From: Orobanche coerulescens
Taxonomy: Eukaryota; Streptophyta; Magnoliopsida; Lamiales; Orobanchaceae
NCBI GenBank assembly: GCA_033398695.1
Contig: CM065801.1
Location: 53,082,358-53,146,357 of the forward strand
DNA length: 64,000 bases
Reading direction: 5' to 3'
The first letter of the stretch is position 1; each line of letters begins with the position of its first letter. The position numbers were made by a program, and so were the translations under genes. Under the pieces are notes generated by a model. It saw nothing but the letters and a program-made list of their open reading frames with translations. It had not been told where the DNA came from and made no database searches. Shown here one piece after another: positions 21,775-35,441 of the stretch.

Positions 21775-24103
21775 TAAATGGTATCGGAGCTTAGGTTGTG
21801 GAAACCTAGGCTGTCGGGTCAGTGGTGTCTGTTGAGTTTTGTCTCGTCGGATTTTATCTGATTGAGTCGTGTCGCGACGCGTCGTTTGAGTTTGTTGGTC
21901 GTGATTAGTATCGTGGGGCGATCATCATCTTCGTGCGACCTGTGGATGTAAGTCTCCCTTCTTTGTGTTGTGCCTCGTGTGACACGAGCTATTTTTTTAT
22001 GATTATTTGTTAAGAGATGAAATCCTTCTGTGGATTTTGATTTCACGATATGTATTTAGTCGACTCTCGTATTTGATTTATACGAAGAGTGTCGTCGCTT
22101 GTGATGTCTTTTTATTGTTGTTTTTGTCCGTTGCTGATGATTTTCGAATCGATTTGCTCGTTTTACAAGTTCTCTTGTGGAAGCTTTGTGCTTATACACG
22201 TACGACTTGTTCACTAGTCGGTGCGGGAGGGCCCTTAGAGACCTCGAATGGGGTCGATGGTTTTGTTCTCAATCTAGGCGGTCTTCTTGTGGTATTTTAT
22301 CGTTTATTTCCGTTTAAAGACATGTATTGTCTTGATTTTAAACATTTTGATGCGTGTACTAGGAGTTGTTTTAGTGAACATCGATATGTGTGAGTTTTGG
22401 GCATTCTGGCCTATTGGATTTTTGAAAACCTTGAGTATCTTAGAAAAATAAATTTCGAGACGTACTTTTAAAATGAATTATTTTCTCGTGGTACATCCAA
22501 GGTGCCACAATATGTTTCAAAATTCTCCTATCTCGAGGACCAAAATGTTTTGAGATATTTTCAATGTTTTAGAAACACTTCTACTTAGACCTGAGGGTCG
22601 AATATTTTGAAAGTTTTCACTAAGAAAAAGTGTCCTCATTTTTATCAAATGTGAAATGGTTCTCCAAAGTCTCGATAACGATGTTTCACGTTTGTATTTT
22701 TTTTGAAAGGTGATACTCACGATCAACCGGTGTTCTTCTAAATTATTTTCAAACTGAGGTTTTCGTTTTTAAAATCTATCCATTAGCGTTTGAGGGCTGG
22801 GTATGTATGTATGAGGTTCGCGTTGTCATTTTGATACTTTCTCCCGAGTATGATCGAATTGGCGGTGTGAGCGTTGAGTCGCTTTCCACACATTGGTTGT
22901 GCTAGCCCCCTGTGAGAGGTGGGATGTTGGTGTTGAATGTTGTCGCCTCGTGGTGATTTCTACATTGTCGCGTATGTGCGAGCTGTTAGATCTTGGTTTG
23001 GTATGACCGTGTGCATCGGTGATGGTTCCGTTATGTGTCGGTTGTTTAATGTCTTGTTACCTTGCTCCCGTTTTTGTGAATTTCGTGGACGAGGTCGGAG
23101 GTAATGCCCGTACTATTTTTGACTTCTATATTTTATATTTCTCCAGTCTATCGATTCGCTCATGTTCGTTGATACTTTATGAACTTGTTCTGTATTTCGG
23201 TTTCATCGTCCGAACGAGCTGTGATCTTGTTGTGGGTCGATCTGGTTATCGCTGTGACTTTTTTCGAGTTCGGTTCGATTCTTGTGAACCTTGTTCGGAG
23301 ATGACATCATTTGGTTCTATTAGTTCTTTTATTCGAAGTGGATCGGATTTGGAACTCCTGTGTTTTCGACTCTGTCGACTCGTTTATGCTCGTTAACATT
23401 TTCCGAACTTTCCCTATCCCTTGCTTTTATTGATCGAACGAGGGTGGTATTGTTTCGGAATAACTCGTTTGTCGTTGTGACTTTTCAATCGCTATTCCCT
23501 TTCTGGTGGATCTTATGGGAATGCATGTCTTGTAGTTCTCACCAGATCATCCTGGGAGTTGTTGTTTGAATTTTATTATCCTTCGTGTTTCGGACATGAT
23601 TGTTCGATTTTTTTTGTTGTCTCGGTCGTTTGTTTGTTCGGTTTTTTGTCCTCGTTTTGTGATTGTTGAGCATTCAGGCTCCTTCCTAATTCCCTTAAGT
23701 TCGGGAAATTAGTCTCGTTTTCGATCTTCCAACCCTTAGGCGGTGGAATTCCGTATTTGTTCAGCGTTTGGCTCGCGTTTTGATTGATGAACCGTTGGGT
23801 TGGTCAATCGTATTGATTTTCATTCGTGTGTTTTGTGAGTGTTCGGATAATCGACTCGATTGTATTGTCTGTTTGATGACGCTTGTCACTTGTTGGTTTT
23901 ATTATATCCCTAACGGCGACGTTGTGTTGGTCGTCGTGGAGCGTGTTTTCACACCGTATATTCTGTTGTGTTGTTTGTAACGTTTCGCCGTTGGGCGTTA
24001 GTTACGCGTTTCTTGCGTATCTCGTTGAGTTTTCCTGGTGGGATATTGCTTCTCCCTACTTGTTTTACGTTTCGGGACGAAACTTCTTTTAAGGAGGGTA
24101 GAA
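21775..24103 (+). other. Internal region of B2, non-coding
   Basis: Begins with PBS TGGTATCGGAGC at 21779-21790 (tRNA-iMet type). No gag, protease, RT or integrase seen. A decayed PPT/LTR-start sequence (near 23085-23115, GACGAGGTCGGAGGTAATGC then CCGTACT) is followed by LTR-like sequence, and a related block recurs at about 23360-23480. A stretch near 22205-22270 resembles the LTR segment at 20935-21000. Confidence 0.75.
24069..24103 (+). other. PPT-proximal hairpin and polypurine tract of B2
   Basis: GTTTCG gga CGAAAC (24069-24083) then TAAGGAGGGTAGAA (24090-24103) abutting the 3' LTR. Confidence 0.85.
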
Positions 24104-27100
24104 TGTAATATCCGCAATTTCCGATATCCGGTAATTTCTTTTTTTTTCTTTTTTTCAGCGGAAGTCCGTTTTGACGACCCGCTCATGACCGTTTCGTCAT
24201 TCTGAGAATGATTAATTCTACACTTTTTGACATCCGAGTTCGTTTCGGTGTCGTTTTGTTGAGTTCCGTGCTTTTTAGCGACTTTTCCGCACTTGAGTTC
24301 GATTCTTGCGAATCTCGTTCGAAACTGCTGTTTTGAGTTTCCCATAAGTCCGTTTAACTTTGTTAGACGTGTTGTGAACTTCGGTTTGGTTATTCGATCA
24401 CGTATCGTGATTTCCGGGCGTTCTGGGCCATTTTGTAATTTCTTGAAAGTTACGGGTATCCGTATCTGTAATTGTTGTCTCGACCCGTTTCTTGGTTGCG
24501 TATGATTAATTATGGTATTATGTTTTCATTTCGGGTCGTTGATGTTGTCCGCGAACTTTTCGTCGTGTTCGTTAAAATGCGTTTTGGAAATCGGGTCTTG
24601 AGCCACAGTGGTGAGTCTTGGCCCGGACGGTTGCGGATCGCCGGACGATGGCGGGCCGGCCGACAGTGCGCGAGAACCGCGTAGCGCACGCCTTCGGCCG
24701 GAAGGCTGCCTTCTTCGGCAGTGTAGCGCACGCTATCAGGCGCCTAACACACGCTATCGGGTGCAGGCGGTGGGGTTACGAGGTTACGACTCGGTCGGGA
24801 TCTGCAGTAGCGCACGCTCGTCGGTCGTAGCGCACGCTAATCGGCGAGGGTAGCGCACGCCGTCGGCCGACTAGCGTACGTTAAGGCGAGCTGCTTAGTC
24901 CGGAGGCTCTTTGGGCGGAGTCGGCTAGCGCGCGCAGGCTTCCGGCCGTAGCGCACGCTAGCGGGAGTCGGGTCGGCAGGATTCGGCAGGTTTGGTCGGT
25001 GGTGCCGGGTCGTGCGGGCCCTGGCCAAGGGTACTCGGCCGATACCGGCCGATAGCGCACGCTAGTCCGGGAAGGCTAGCGCACGCTAGTTCCGGCCCAG
25101 TATAAATGTGACAGAGCAGTCACATTTCCTCTCGTTTTTCATTTCCTCCCTTTCTCTTTCGCGGCTGGGGACTTGGAGATCTTGGAGCCATGATGTTTGG
25201 CAACAAATCCACGAAGTTTTTGAGTTCATAACATCAATCAATCATCCGTTATCATCCTTTGATCCAGCGAATCAAGGTAATCTTACCTTAGAACCCTAAT
25301 TTCGTGAATTTGGGGGTTTTTGCATTTTTGTCCGATTCGTTCCGTGTTGTTGATTAATTCATGATGGGTATGATTAATTTTGGTAGTATTCTTGTGTTTA
25401 ACATCATTTAATCCATTGTTCTTCGTCGAATCGAAGTATATTTCTTGATTTCCTTCGAATTGACTTTTTGGGGATTTGTTCTCGATCTCGTTTTTCATCC
25501 GTTTTTTATGGATCGATTGTGGTTAAATGATGTTGTTAAACACATTCTATGGATTGTATATCCATATTTCAACTCGGAATTCCATTTTCGTGTTTTGTCG
25601 GGACGAATCGTGTTCTTGGCCGTTTTGGGGGAAATCCTTGAACCTTCGTCATTTGTTCTTTGAATTCAGCGGCTTTGGGTCGTACTTTGGAATTCATTTT
25701 CGTTGTTATTGTTTTCGTTCGTAGTTCATTGTTGCGGATTGTCATTCGGTGGAGTCGGCGAGTTCGTAGTCAGTTCGTGCCAACCTACTTCGGCCGATTC
25801 TCTGCGTTGTGGTTATTCGAGGCAAGTACCTTGCCCATACTATTCTTGTTTTATGGATATAATAATTAGTGATTGTCTAAACGTGGTTGTTTGGTCGTTT
25901 GAATTGAACTTTCAAAAGATTCGGTTTAGCCTTGTTAAAGGCTTGCTTTCAAAACGCGTGTGTTTTGTGAATGGTGTGTCTTGTAAATGACTATGTGAAT
26001 CCTATGGATATATTTGGTGTTGATGATGCACTTGGTATTTGCGTGTGGATGTATATTATTTCATTTCGGTGCGTTGTGGTTTGACGTGGTGTTTTGCTAA
26101 GTGTTTGATGCCTCTGAGTGAATTGTTTGGATATCTTTGTTGCATTGTGTCATTTGTGCGAATGTGTGGATATGGTTAAAGGTCTACAGTGACACATGTC
26201 ACATGATCATGTGGTCAGGATGCAACAAGTGATTGATCCAACCGTGAGAGCCTGAGATAATCTACGGTGGCACATGGCATGCGATCATGTGGCCAGGATG
26301 CAATAAGCGATTGATCCAACCGTGAGATGTGTGTGATTTGTTTCGCTAGCCAGCTCGGGAGGGTCCTTCGAGGCCTCGGGCGGGATCAATGGTATTACCC
26401 TGTTCCCAAGGCGATGCGCGTGCGCGATTATGTTTTGTTGATTTTTATGTCCGTCGAGGACACGTGATGTTAGGCTCTGGCCCTGTGAATTATTGTCGGT
26501 TTTCCATTTGTGAAAACAAAACCTTTGGGTTGTGACCCTGTTGATTTTTGGAAAGATAAGGATTTGATAATCCTAAGTTGTTTTCTATCAAAACTCTCGA
26601 TGGAATTTAAACGGTTTTATAAATTGCTTTCCCTTGATTTGTGACCTTTCGGTTTTAGAATATTTTACCAAACTCTTGCCTCGGGAAGTGCTTTTCGTTA
26701 CTTTTGGATTTTTGAGGATTCCTGGTTATTGTTATTCGTGGAATGTGAATTGTATGGCTCGTATTTTTGCACTTGTACTTGCACTAGAAAAATAGTGGAG
26801 TTTTGCTAACCCCTGAGTATTCGGGGGGTGGATGTCTATTTTTGCATTCAGGTTTTGGAGCATAGCACAGGGTCGGCACAAAGGATGATGAAAGATGAAC
26901 GATACTAATCACACGAGGATCCGTTGATGTCGTATTGGTCTAGTTCTATTTTCTTTTCCGCTGCAGTATCTTTTCCCCGTTATACGGGAGTTTATTGTAT
27001 TTTGACCCCTGCGTGGGTATGTGTTTGGAATTGAGTTGTATGTTATTATTGAAAGACCAAATCGGTCTACTGAGTCATTTTAGCCTTAAAGGCGATGTTT

Positions 27101-27189
27101 AGATGTTTGATTTTAGTTATCAGCCTGGTATATCCTCGAGGAGAGGGTCTACGACGTGTAATATCCCTGAGTGGATTGGGGGTGTTACA
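24104..27189 (+). repeat. 3' LTR of B2 (3086 bp)
   Basis: Near-identical to the 5' LTR outside the palindrome tract, where small indels and substitutions concentrate (24600-25096). Ends GGGGGTGTTACA before the TSD. Confidence 0.92.
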
Positions 27190-27194
27190 CAACT

Positions 27195-29020
27195 CACGGC
27201 AACGTACCCCTAGAGGCCTCGTCAGACCGTCCCTATGTGAACATACACATATCATCCACAACGCCACGGGAAGCCATAATTCGAATACTAGAATATGCAT
27301 ACAAATGCTAGGTACTTCGCTAGAATGGCCACTTTAGTCGACGTACACTCACAACTAATGTCACACAACCACAAGCAAATACCAATACCAAACAACACCA
27401 AGCGTCACAACCTCCCCACGAAGGAATAACAATTAATATCACACAGCGTCACATATTCACCGAACAGTTACACATATCAATACACAATCCTCGGCAAATA
27501 ATTACGGTCTACTAAATTCACTAAATATTTTTAACATCTTCCAACATATGAAACTAACGCACATATTCCGAAAGCAAATTAATCCCCGAAGCATATGAAT
27601 TATCTTTTTAAAGACAACAATTATAGAGAACATACCGATCTTTTTAAAAGTTCATTAAAACATTCGGATTGCACATAAAATCATTTATTAATGATTCCGT
27701 CTATGAAACATGAAAAGTATGGGCAAGATACTTGCCTCGATAGTCGGCACCCGAATATTCCTACGAATACGGCACAACCCGGAAAAACCCCGAACACCTA
27801 CAATCCTCCGTGAAATCCAACGGAAACACGGTTACTATGAGAATAACAATTGAAAATAAAGGAAAACACGGTCAAGAATTGAAGGGAACCCTTTGAGACA
27901 TTTAATCGGATACTAAATGTTCAAGGTTCCTTAGAAAACCAAAAATCCCGATTGGATTCCAACGAACTCGAAATACGGAGATACAAAGTCCGTAGAACAC
28001 GTCCAAAACAACGTTTATACAACTAATTGATTAGAAACGGATTGGAATCGAAATCAAAAGGAAAATCCCTAAAATCTTCAAAAACAAGGGTTCAAGCCAA
28101 AATACCTCGATTTAGACGAAGAACACGGATTAGATGATGATATAATCAACACAAGCCTTCCAAAAATGATGTTCTATGATGTTCCCGATCAAAAACCCTC
28201 AAATTCCGTGAAGGGTCGCGAAAAGCGAAGGAAAAATGGAAAATGGCGAGAGATCCACGTCCGTGCCTTTAAATAGCCGACCATGGCGATCACTTACGGC
28301 CGTAATCGCGGGACCTTACGTCCGTAACTCGACACTTACGGTGTGCCGGCAGACCCTTACGGCCGTAGAAGCATTCGTCAGGATCTTTGCACCGTCTGGC
28401 CGTAACTCTCGGACCTTACGGCCATAACGCATTCGTCGTGCCATGCTGCCGATCACTTATGCCAGAATCGCACCTTACGGCAGTAACTTGGCGAGCCCGA
28501 TGCTGCTGCGGCCGTCTCGGTCGTGGCCACTCCGACAGTCCGAACGACCCCGAAACCCGAACCTGAATATGAATCGAAAATACGGTTACGAAGTACTCAC
28601 AAATACGAATCCAAGCGCTAAGAGAACACACGATTCCGACCACCTGAAGGCTCGAAATTCGACAACGGAAAGTAATTACCCCAAACTTTGGGAAATTACG
28701 AAAATGGCCCAAAACGTCCGAAAATCACGATACGTGATCGAATAAGCAAACCGAAGTTCACAACACGTCTAACAAAGTTAAACGGACTTACGGGAAGCTT
28801 GAAACAGCAGTTTCCAACGAGATTCGCAAGAATCGAACTCAAGTGCGGAAAAGTCGCCAAAAAGCACGGAACTCAACAAAACGACACCGAAACAAAATCG
28901 GATGACAAAAAGTGCAGAATTAATCATTCTGGAATGACGAAACGGTCATGAGCGAGTCGTCAAAACGTACTTTCGCCGGAAATTTTTTTTTTACCGAAAA
29001 TCGAAATTACGGGTATTACA
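27195..29020 (-). repeat. B1 LTR1, right part
   Basis: Resumes LTR1 after B2 and the duplicated CAACT. TATA-like box (rc TATTTAAA) at 28268-28275. TTACGGCCGTAA-type palindromes at about 28283-28500, upstream of it in sense. Ends GGGTATTACA (LTR start TGTAATACCC in sense). No gene. Confidence 0.88.
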
Positions 29021-31484
29021 TTGTACCCTCCTTAAAAGAAGTTTCGTCCCGAAACTTAAAACAAGTAGGGAGAAACGATGCAAGAAACGCAAAGGCACAT
29101 ACGGCGTGAAAACACGCTCCACGACAACCAACACAACGCCACCGATAGAGACATAATAAAACCAACAAGTGACAAGCGTCATCAAACTGATAATACAACC
29201 AAGTCGATTATCCGAAGAATCACAAAACACAAAGCACCCATTACAAGGAAACATGCACAATCAAGAAAACAGAAATAAACACACAAACGATCCACAAGGA
29301 CAACCACAAACAATTCGGACTACGCCGAAGTCCTCAAAAACTACACTAGGCATTTCTGTGTCCTTTCGGAGCAGAGACGCAACCTCAATCCCTAAATCTC
29401 TCAACTACCATCTCACAATGCACGGCTCGGTGACCCACTTGGCCACACTCGAAACAGTTGACTAATGGTGAACGACAATTCTTCGCAGTACGAGATCAGG
29501 CAACAACAGTCAGATAACCCCGATCGAACAAAAACGATCGAACAACAATGATCGAACAACAACGATCAAACAACAATGATCGAATGACAATGATCGAATG
29601 ACAACAGTCGCACAATGACTCCGAAGTCCCCACTTCAACTCCAGACATTAAAAGAACTGGTAGAAAGTGAAAGACGTTACTTCCAAACAAGGTTCACAAG
29701 AATCGAACCGAACTCGAAAGGGTCACGATGATAAACAGGTCGATCTGAAACAAGGTCACAACCAGTTCGAACGATGACAACTGAGACCTCAAACAAGTTC
29801 AAAAAGTTTCGACGAACACGTGCAAATTGATAGAATTTAGAAAGAGAAACTGCAGAAGTCAAATATAGTACGGGTATTACATCCGACCTCTTATAAAAGA
29901 AATGTCGTCCCCGCAACTCACAACAACGGAAACAAGGTCACAACACAAAAAGCATCCGACAGGAAAATCTCCCATGGGTCTCTCAGAGCCGATCCTGATA
30001 TCTGTGCTGAAGCGCGAACTCCGAAAGTCTCAGTAGCCAATTCGCAAAACTGAATTTGGTGTTCCTCGAGTCCACACTTGAAACGCGTTACTGACGAGAA
30101 GGACAATTTACACGTGCATGCTCCGGCACATCACGGTTGAAACACCTCGGCTCGATACAATGGGGCATAACGTCGCAAAACAATATAGCGTAGATGCCAA
30201 CTCAGCACAACAAAGAATCATAACACATATCATAGACAACGATTACCATCGTAAAGTAATACACACACAAACACTACAACAACGACGGTACCGTTCGGCG
30301 ACCTCAACGGCCCGAACGATAACCAGCACATAATTACAAACATTATGAAACAATCACACATGTACACAAACGTACAAACCCAAGCTTCAACAGCTCACAC
30401 TCGTGCGACAACACGCAAATCACCATGAGGCGATAAACAGTAAACACCAGTTCACACCTCTAACATAGGGCTAGTATAACAAATGCGTGGCAACGCCTCG
30501 ACGTTCATGCCACCAATTCGATCATACTCGGGAGCAAACATCATAACGACAACGCGAACATCATACATACATACCCAGCCCCCAAACGGGAATTGATAGG
30601 TTTTAAAAGCGAAAACCACCTTTGAGAAAAAAAATAACTTTGGAAACACTAGTTGATCTTGAGTATCACATTTAAAAAAAAGTTGAGCAAACATTATTGT
30701 CGAGACTTTGAAAACCATCATGCATTTGATAAAAAATGAGGACACTTTATTTTAGCGAAAAACTTTCAGAAATATTCGACCCTTGGGTCTAAGCAACTGC
30801 ATTTGAAAATATCTCCAAATATTTTTGGTCCTCAACTGGAAAATTTTTGAAATGTATTGCGGCATTAGAAAGCACCTTGAAAACACCGCAAGAAAATAAT
30901 TCGTTTTAAAAGTACGTCTCGAAATATAATTTTCTAAGATACTCAAGGTTTTCAAAAATTCAATAGGCCAGAATGCCCAAAACTCACCAAAATTCTTTAT
31001 CAAACCGTCATAAAACATTCAAGGCCAAAATGCCAAAACTCGATTTAGGGAATCAGTTTTATGAATTAGAACTCAGTTTGCAAAATACTAAAAGTCATTT
31101 TTAAAGGACTCACGCAGCGGACAAAATACAGTTCGTAAATACATTAGCAGCAACACCGCCCCTCATACAGATAAAAGATGAGAGTCAAATATCCACACAT
31201 CATGAAATCAAAATCCGCAAAAGGATTCAATCAGTTAACGAATAATCATACAAGTAACTCGCATCAGACGAGGCACAAACACAAAGAAGGGAGACTTACA
31301 TCCACAGGTCGCACGAAGATGATGGCGGCACCTCGATACTAATCACGACCGACACCTCAGACGACGCGTCGCGACACGAATCAGTCAGACAAAATCTGAC
31401 AAGACAAGACGAGACAATACCCGACAACACACAACTCGACCCGACAGCCTAGGTTTCCGCAACCTAAGCTCTGATACCATATTC
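29021..31484 (-). other. B1 internal domain 1, non-coding
   Basis: Left end: PPT and hairpin AAGTTTCGtccCGAAACTT (29039-29057). Right end: PBS, rc TGGTATCAGAGC, at 31468-31479. A 14-bp minisatellite (GATCGAACAACAA type, about six units) lies at 29520-29605. A fossil LTR start with decayed PPT lies at about 29865-29925. No gag or pol frame on either strand. Confidence 0.8.
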
Positions 31485-33965
31485 TGTAACACCCCCAAAC
31501 CGTTCGGGAATATTACAGCGCCGCAAACCCTCTCCGTGAGGATCTACCAGGCTAAATACAGAAAACACAACAACACAATACATGCCGACATGGCTAAATA
31601 ACGAACCATTAGACTGATTTGGTCTTTTACCACAACATACACGTCAACCATACATTACTCTTTCTCGCAACTCGTACCCACGCAGGGGCTAACATAAATC
31701 AACATTCCCATAAAATGGGAATAATAGACACAACGGAAGGACAAAACAACAAGGCATCACCAAAAGACTCAACACCGGTCTTCATGTGATTAGTATCGCC
31801 GTCTTCCATCATCCTTCGTGACGATCCTGTGAATTGCTCCCCAGCAACCTGCAAGTACCTGGATGCAAAACAGACATCCACCCCCCGAATATTCGGGGGT
31901 TAGCAAAACTCCACTGTTTTACTAGTGCAAGTATAAATACAAAGACAAGCCATACATATCATACTCTAAGAACATAGAAATCGTGAATATAATTCCCGAG
32001 ATAATTCACTTGATCAAAACAGTTTGAATTATGAAAGATAGGAAAAAAATCATTTTACATCTTACAAAACATTTTACGATCTCAGGAGTTTTGAAAGCAT
32101 TTGGGGTTTAAGAATTTTCAAGCCTTTCGAAACACTTAGGGACATAGCCCAACAATTGTTTATTTCAAAATACAATTCCGATAGCAGATAACAGGGTCCA
32201 CGACCCAATCATAACATTCCAATCACAAACACAGGGGTCCACGACCCAAGTTATCCACATCACATACTCGCAAGAATAACCCGGTGGAAACTACACCGTG
32301 TCAAACATTACCATGACAACAGTCTCACAGAACGACATCAGAGAGCACCACTTTGCAACTTAACCAATACAGTCGCACTCAACATACCACAGAGCTACAA
32401 TGCACAGAGCAACCACAGGACTCACGTACACATACCAAATTATCACAACCAAGAGACGAATCATACACAACACATTTATTGGTGCCATTCCAGCTAAGTA
32501 CCCTACCATTTGGACTGCCATTCTAATCAGACGAAGTATGCGCCAAAAATCACAGTTCTCCAACAAAACATTTCAAAGTTAACCTTGGTACGAGACTCAC
32601 GGCCATCGTACCCCGCAGAGCCCCGTCGGACATCCCTGGGTGGTTAACCATAGTTCGCGATACGCAACTCACGGAAACATACCCCTAGAGGCCTCGTCAG
32701 ACCATCCCTAGGTGAACATACACATATCATCCACAACGCCACGGGAAGCCATAATTCGAATACTAGAATATGCATATAAATGCTAGGTACTTCGCTAGAA
32801 TGGCCACTTTAGTCGACGTACACTCACAACTAATGTCACACAACCATAAGCAAATACCAATACCAAACAACACCAAGCGTCACAAACTCCCCACGAAGGA
32901 ATAACAACTAATATCACACAACGTCACATATTCACCGAACAATTACACATATTCACTAAATATTTTTAACATCTTCCAACATACGAAACTAACGCACATA
33001 TTCCGAAAGCAAATTAATCCCCGAAGCATACGAATTATATTTTGAAAGACAACAATTATCGAGAACATACCGATCTTTTTAAAAGTTCATTGAAACATTC
33101 GGATTGCACATAAACTCAATTATCAATGATTCCGTCTACGAAACTTGAAAAGTATGGGCAAGATACTTGCCTTGATAGTCGGCACCCGAATATTCATACG
33201 AATACGGCACAACCCGGAAAAACCCCGAACACCTACAATCCTCCATGAAATCCAACGGAAACACGGTTACTATGAGAATATCAATTGAAAACAAAGGAAA
33301 ACACGGTCAAGAATTGAAGGGAACCCTTTGAGACATTTAATCGGATACTAAATGTTCAAGGTTCCTTAGAAAATCAAAAATCCCGATTGGATTCCAACGA
33401 ACTCGAAATACGGATATACAATCCGTAGAACACGTCCACAACAACGTTTATACAACAACTAATTGATTAGAAGCGGATTGGAATCGAAGTCAAAAGGAAA
33501 ATCCCTAAAATCTTCAAAAACAAGGGTTCAAGCCAAAATACCTTGATTTGGACGAAGAAAACGGATTAGATGATGATATAATCAACACAAGCCTTCCAAA
33601 AATGATGTTCTATGATGTTCCCGATCAAAAACCCTCAAATTATGTCGAAGGGTCGCCAAAACGAAGGAAAAATGGAAAATGGCCGAGAGATCCACGTCCA
33701 GGCCTTTAAATAGCCGACCATGGCCGATCACTTATGGCAGTAACCGGCGGGACCTTACGGCCGTAACTCGGCACTTACGACTGTACCCGGCAGGCCCTTA
33801 TGGCCGTAACCGGCATTCGTACGGATGCTGTATGACACCCGTACGGCCGTAACTCTCGGACCTTACGGCCGTAACCGGCATTCGTCAGGCCATGCCTGCC
33901 GATCACTTACGGCCGTAACCGGAACCTTACGGCCGTAACTCGGCCAGGCCAGTACCTACTGCGGC
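31485..33965 (-). repeat. B1 LTR2, left part
   Basis: Same signal order as LTR1: double hairpin (31882-31924, one stem mismatch), stem cassette (32585-32706), TATA-like rc box (33705-33712), TTACGGCCGTAA cluster (33728-33955). It lacks about 44 bp near 32950 present in the other LTRs. Interrupted at GCGGC by D. Confidence 0.88.
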
Positions 33966-35295
33966 TGTTAGGCGTATTTTTATACGCTTATTTGTCATTA
34001 TTTTGTATTAATTTGGAGAGTAAAGTTGCTTAAATGAGCTTTTAATGCCTTAATTTTGTATGTTTGTCAGGAGATTGGAGTCCGGAAGCTAAAACGAGGC
34101 GAAACGGGCGAAAACGGCAAATTTTGGCCGTGAGCCGCGGCACAAGGTAAGTGGGCCGCGGCACAGGAAGGCAACGGCCGGGCACGAGTAGATCGTACTG
34201 CAGTGCCGCGGCACGATCAGTGAGCGCGACCGGATGAATTAAAAGGCGCACAGGCGTCCAGCTAAACGCCATGTGCCGCGGCACAGATTAAGTGGGCCGC
34301 GGCACACTAGGCGGTTTTGGTGTGCTCCGCGCGGATTTGGGCCGTTTTGAAGCCAGTTCTCGACCTACTCACATGGACGCGATTTGGAGACTATGAGAGA
34401 TATAAATAAGGGTTTAAGACCCTAATTAATCATCGAAGGTTGGAATCTGAGAGGCTTGGAAAAAGGAGGAAGAGAGAAGATTATCACAGACAAGAGAGGT
34501 AGAAGAGATCAAAGGCAGAGGGCGGAAGCCAGAAGAACGGAGGAATCCGAGCTCTTCATTTGCGTTTGATTTTCATGCTTTTATCTATTAATTCTGTATT
34601 TTCATTAATTAGCATGTCAGGCTAAAACCCTAATCTAGGATTTTGATGAAACCCTTGTTTTGACGGAATTGCTTGAGATTATCTATTTAATTCCCTTTTT
34701 GTTGAGTTTTCCCAATCGTGTTTAATGCTTTCAATTATCTAGCCAATAGTTGTATTGTTTTAATCATTCAATTCGAATCGGGAGAGGAGAGTTGGTGAGG
34801 AAGTATTGGTGAGGACCGTTTTATTCTGTGAGATAGGAATATACTCATAGGAACTACGTGGCCTTTTGGAGATTTTATGCTTTTTGCCTATTGACGAATT
34901 AATTCACCTAGGGATAGAGTGCGTTATTCGCCTTTAGAAAAATCTATTGACCTCGGGAGAGGCGGTAGAGTATATTAGCAATCTTCGCCTTCAATAAATT
35001 GGGAAATCATTAACTTCAGATAATCGAGAGTAAATTTGGATAAACCGAGGTGGATTCAGAATCATAGACTTATTCATCATTTGATTTTCTTTCCTCAAGC
35101 GATCATTTTTACTATTTAGTCTTTTATTAATTCTTTTAGTAATTAATTGCAAACCCAAAGTTCGATTGTTCGAATAAAACTAGAACACATAAAAATCGGT
35201 AGTTAGTGATTCAGTCCTCGTGGGAACGATACTCACTCATCACTTTATTACTTGTATATGATAACGTACACTTGCGTTCAAGAAATATCGCAACA
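33966..35295 (+). repeat. 5' LTR of D (1330 bp)
   Basis: TGTTAGGCG...ATATCGCAACA. A terminal hairpin GCGTAT tttt ATACGC lies 5 bases in. Five GTGCCGCGGCAC-type palindromes at about 34128-34306. TATA box TATAAATA (34401-34408) followed by AGGGT ttaag ACCCT (34409-34423). Confidence 0.92.
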
Positions 35296-35301
35296 AGTTT
35301 T

Positions 35302-35319
35302 TGGCGCCGTTGCCGGGGA
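35302..35319 (+). other. Primer binding site of D (tRNA-Asp)
   Basis: TGGCGCCGTTGCCGGGGA is complementary to the 3' end of plant tRNA-Asp(GTC), the PBS type used by Athila elements. It lies six bases after the LTR. Confidence 0.85.
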
Positions 35320-35441
35320 CTGAAATTTTGCTAATATCGATTTCAGTATTTCTAGTCTTAGTTTGAACGTTTTTATTTACTTATTTTCGTGTATTTAATT
35401 TTATTTATTTGTTTTTCCTTTCAGGATTTTTCGTGTAGTGC

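Larger units (their letters stand above)
18691..27189 (+). mobile_element. Complete non-coding LTR retrotransposon B2 (TSD CAACT)
   Basis: 5' LTR 18691-21774, PBS 21779, internal 2.3 kb, PPT, 3' LTR 24104-27189. Target duplication CAACT at 18686-18690 and 27190-27194. LTRs are 3084 and 3086 bp, longer than the internal region, and no retroviral gene is present: a large non-autonomous (LARD-like) derivative. Confidence 0.93.

Noticed and set aside
22007..23396. 125-128-codon frames inside the B2 internal region
   Set aside because: Low-complexity, Cys/Phe/Leu-rich translations with no gag or pol motif and no matching frames in B1.
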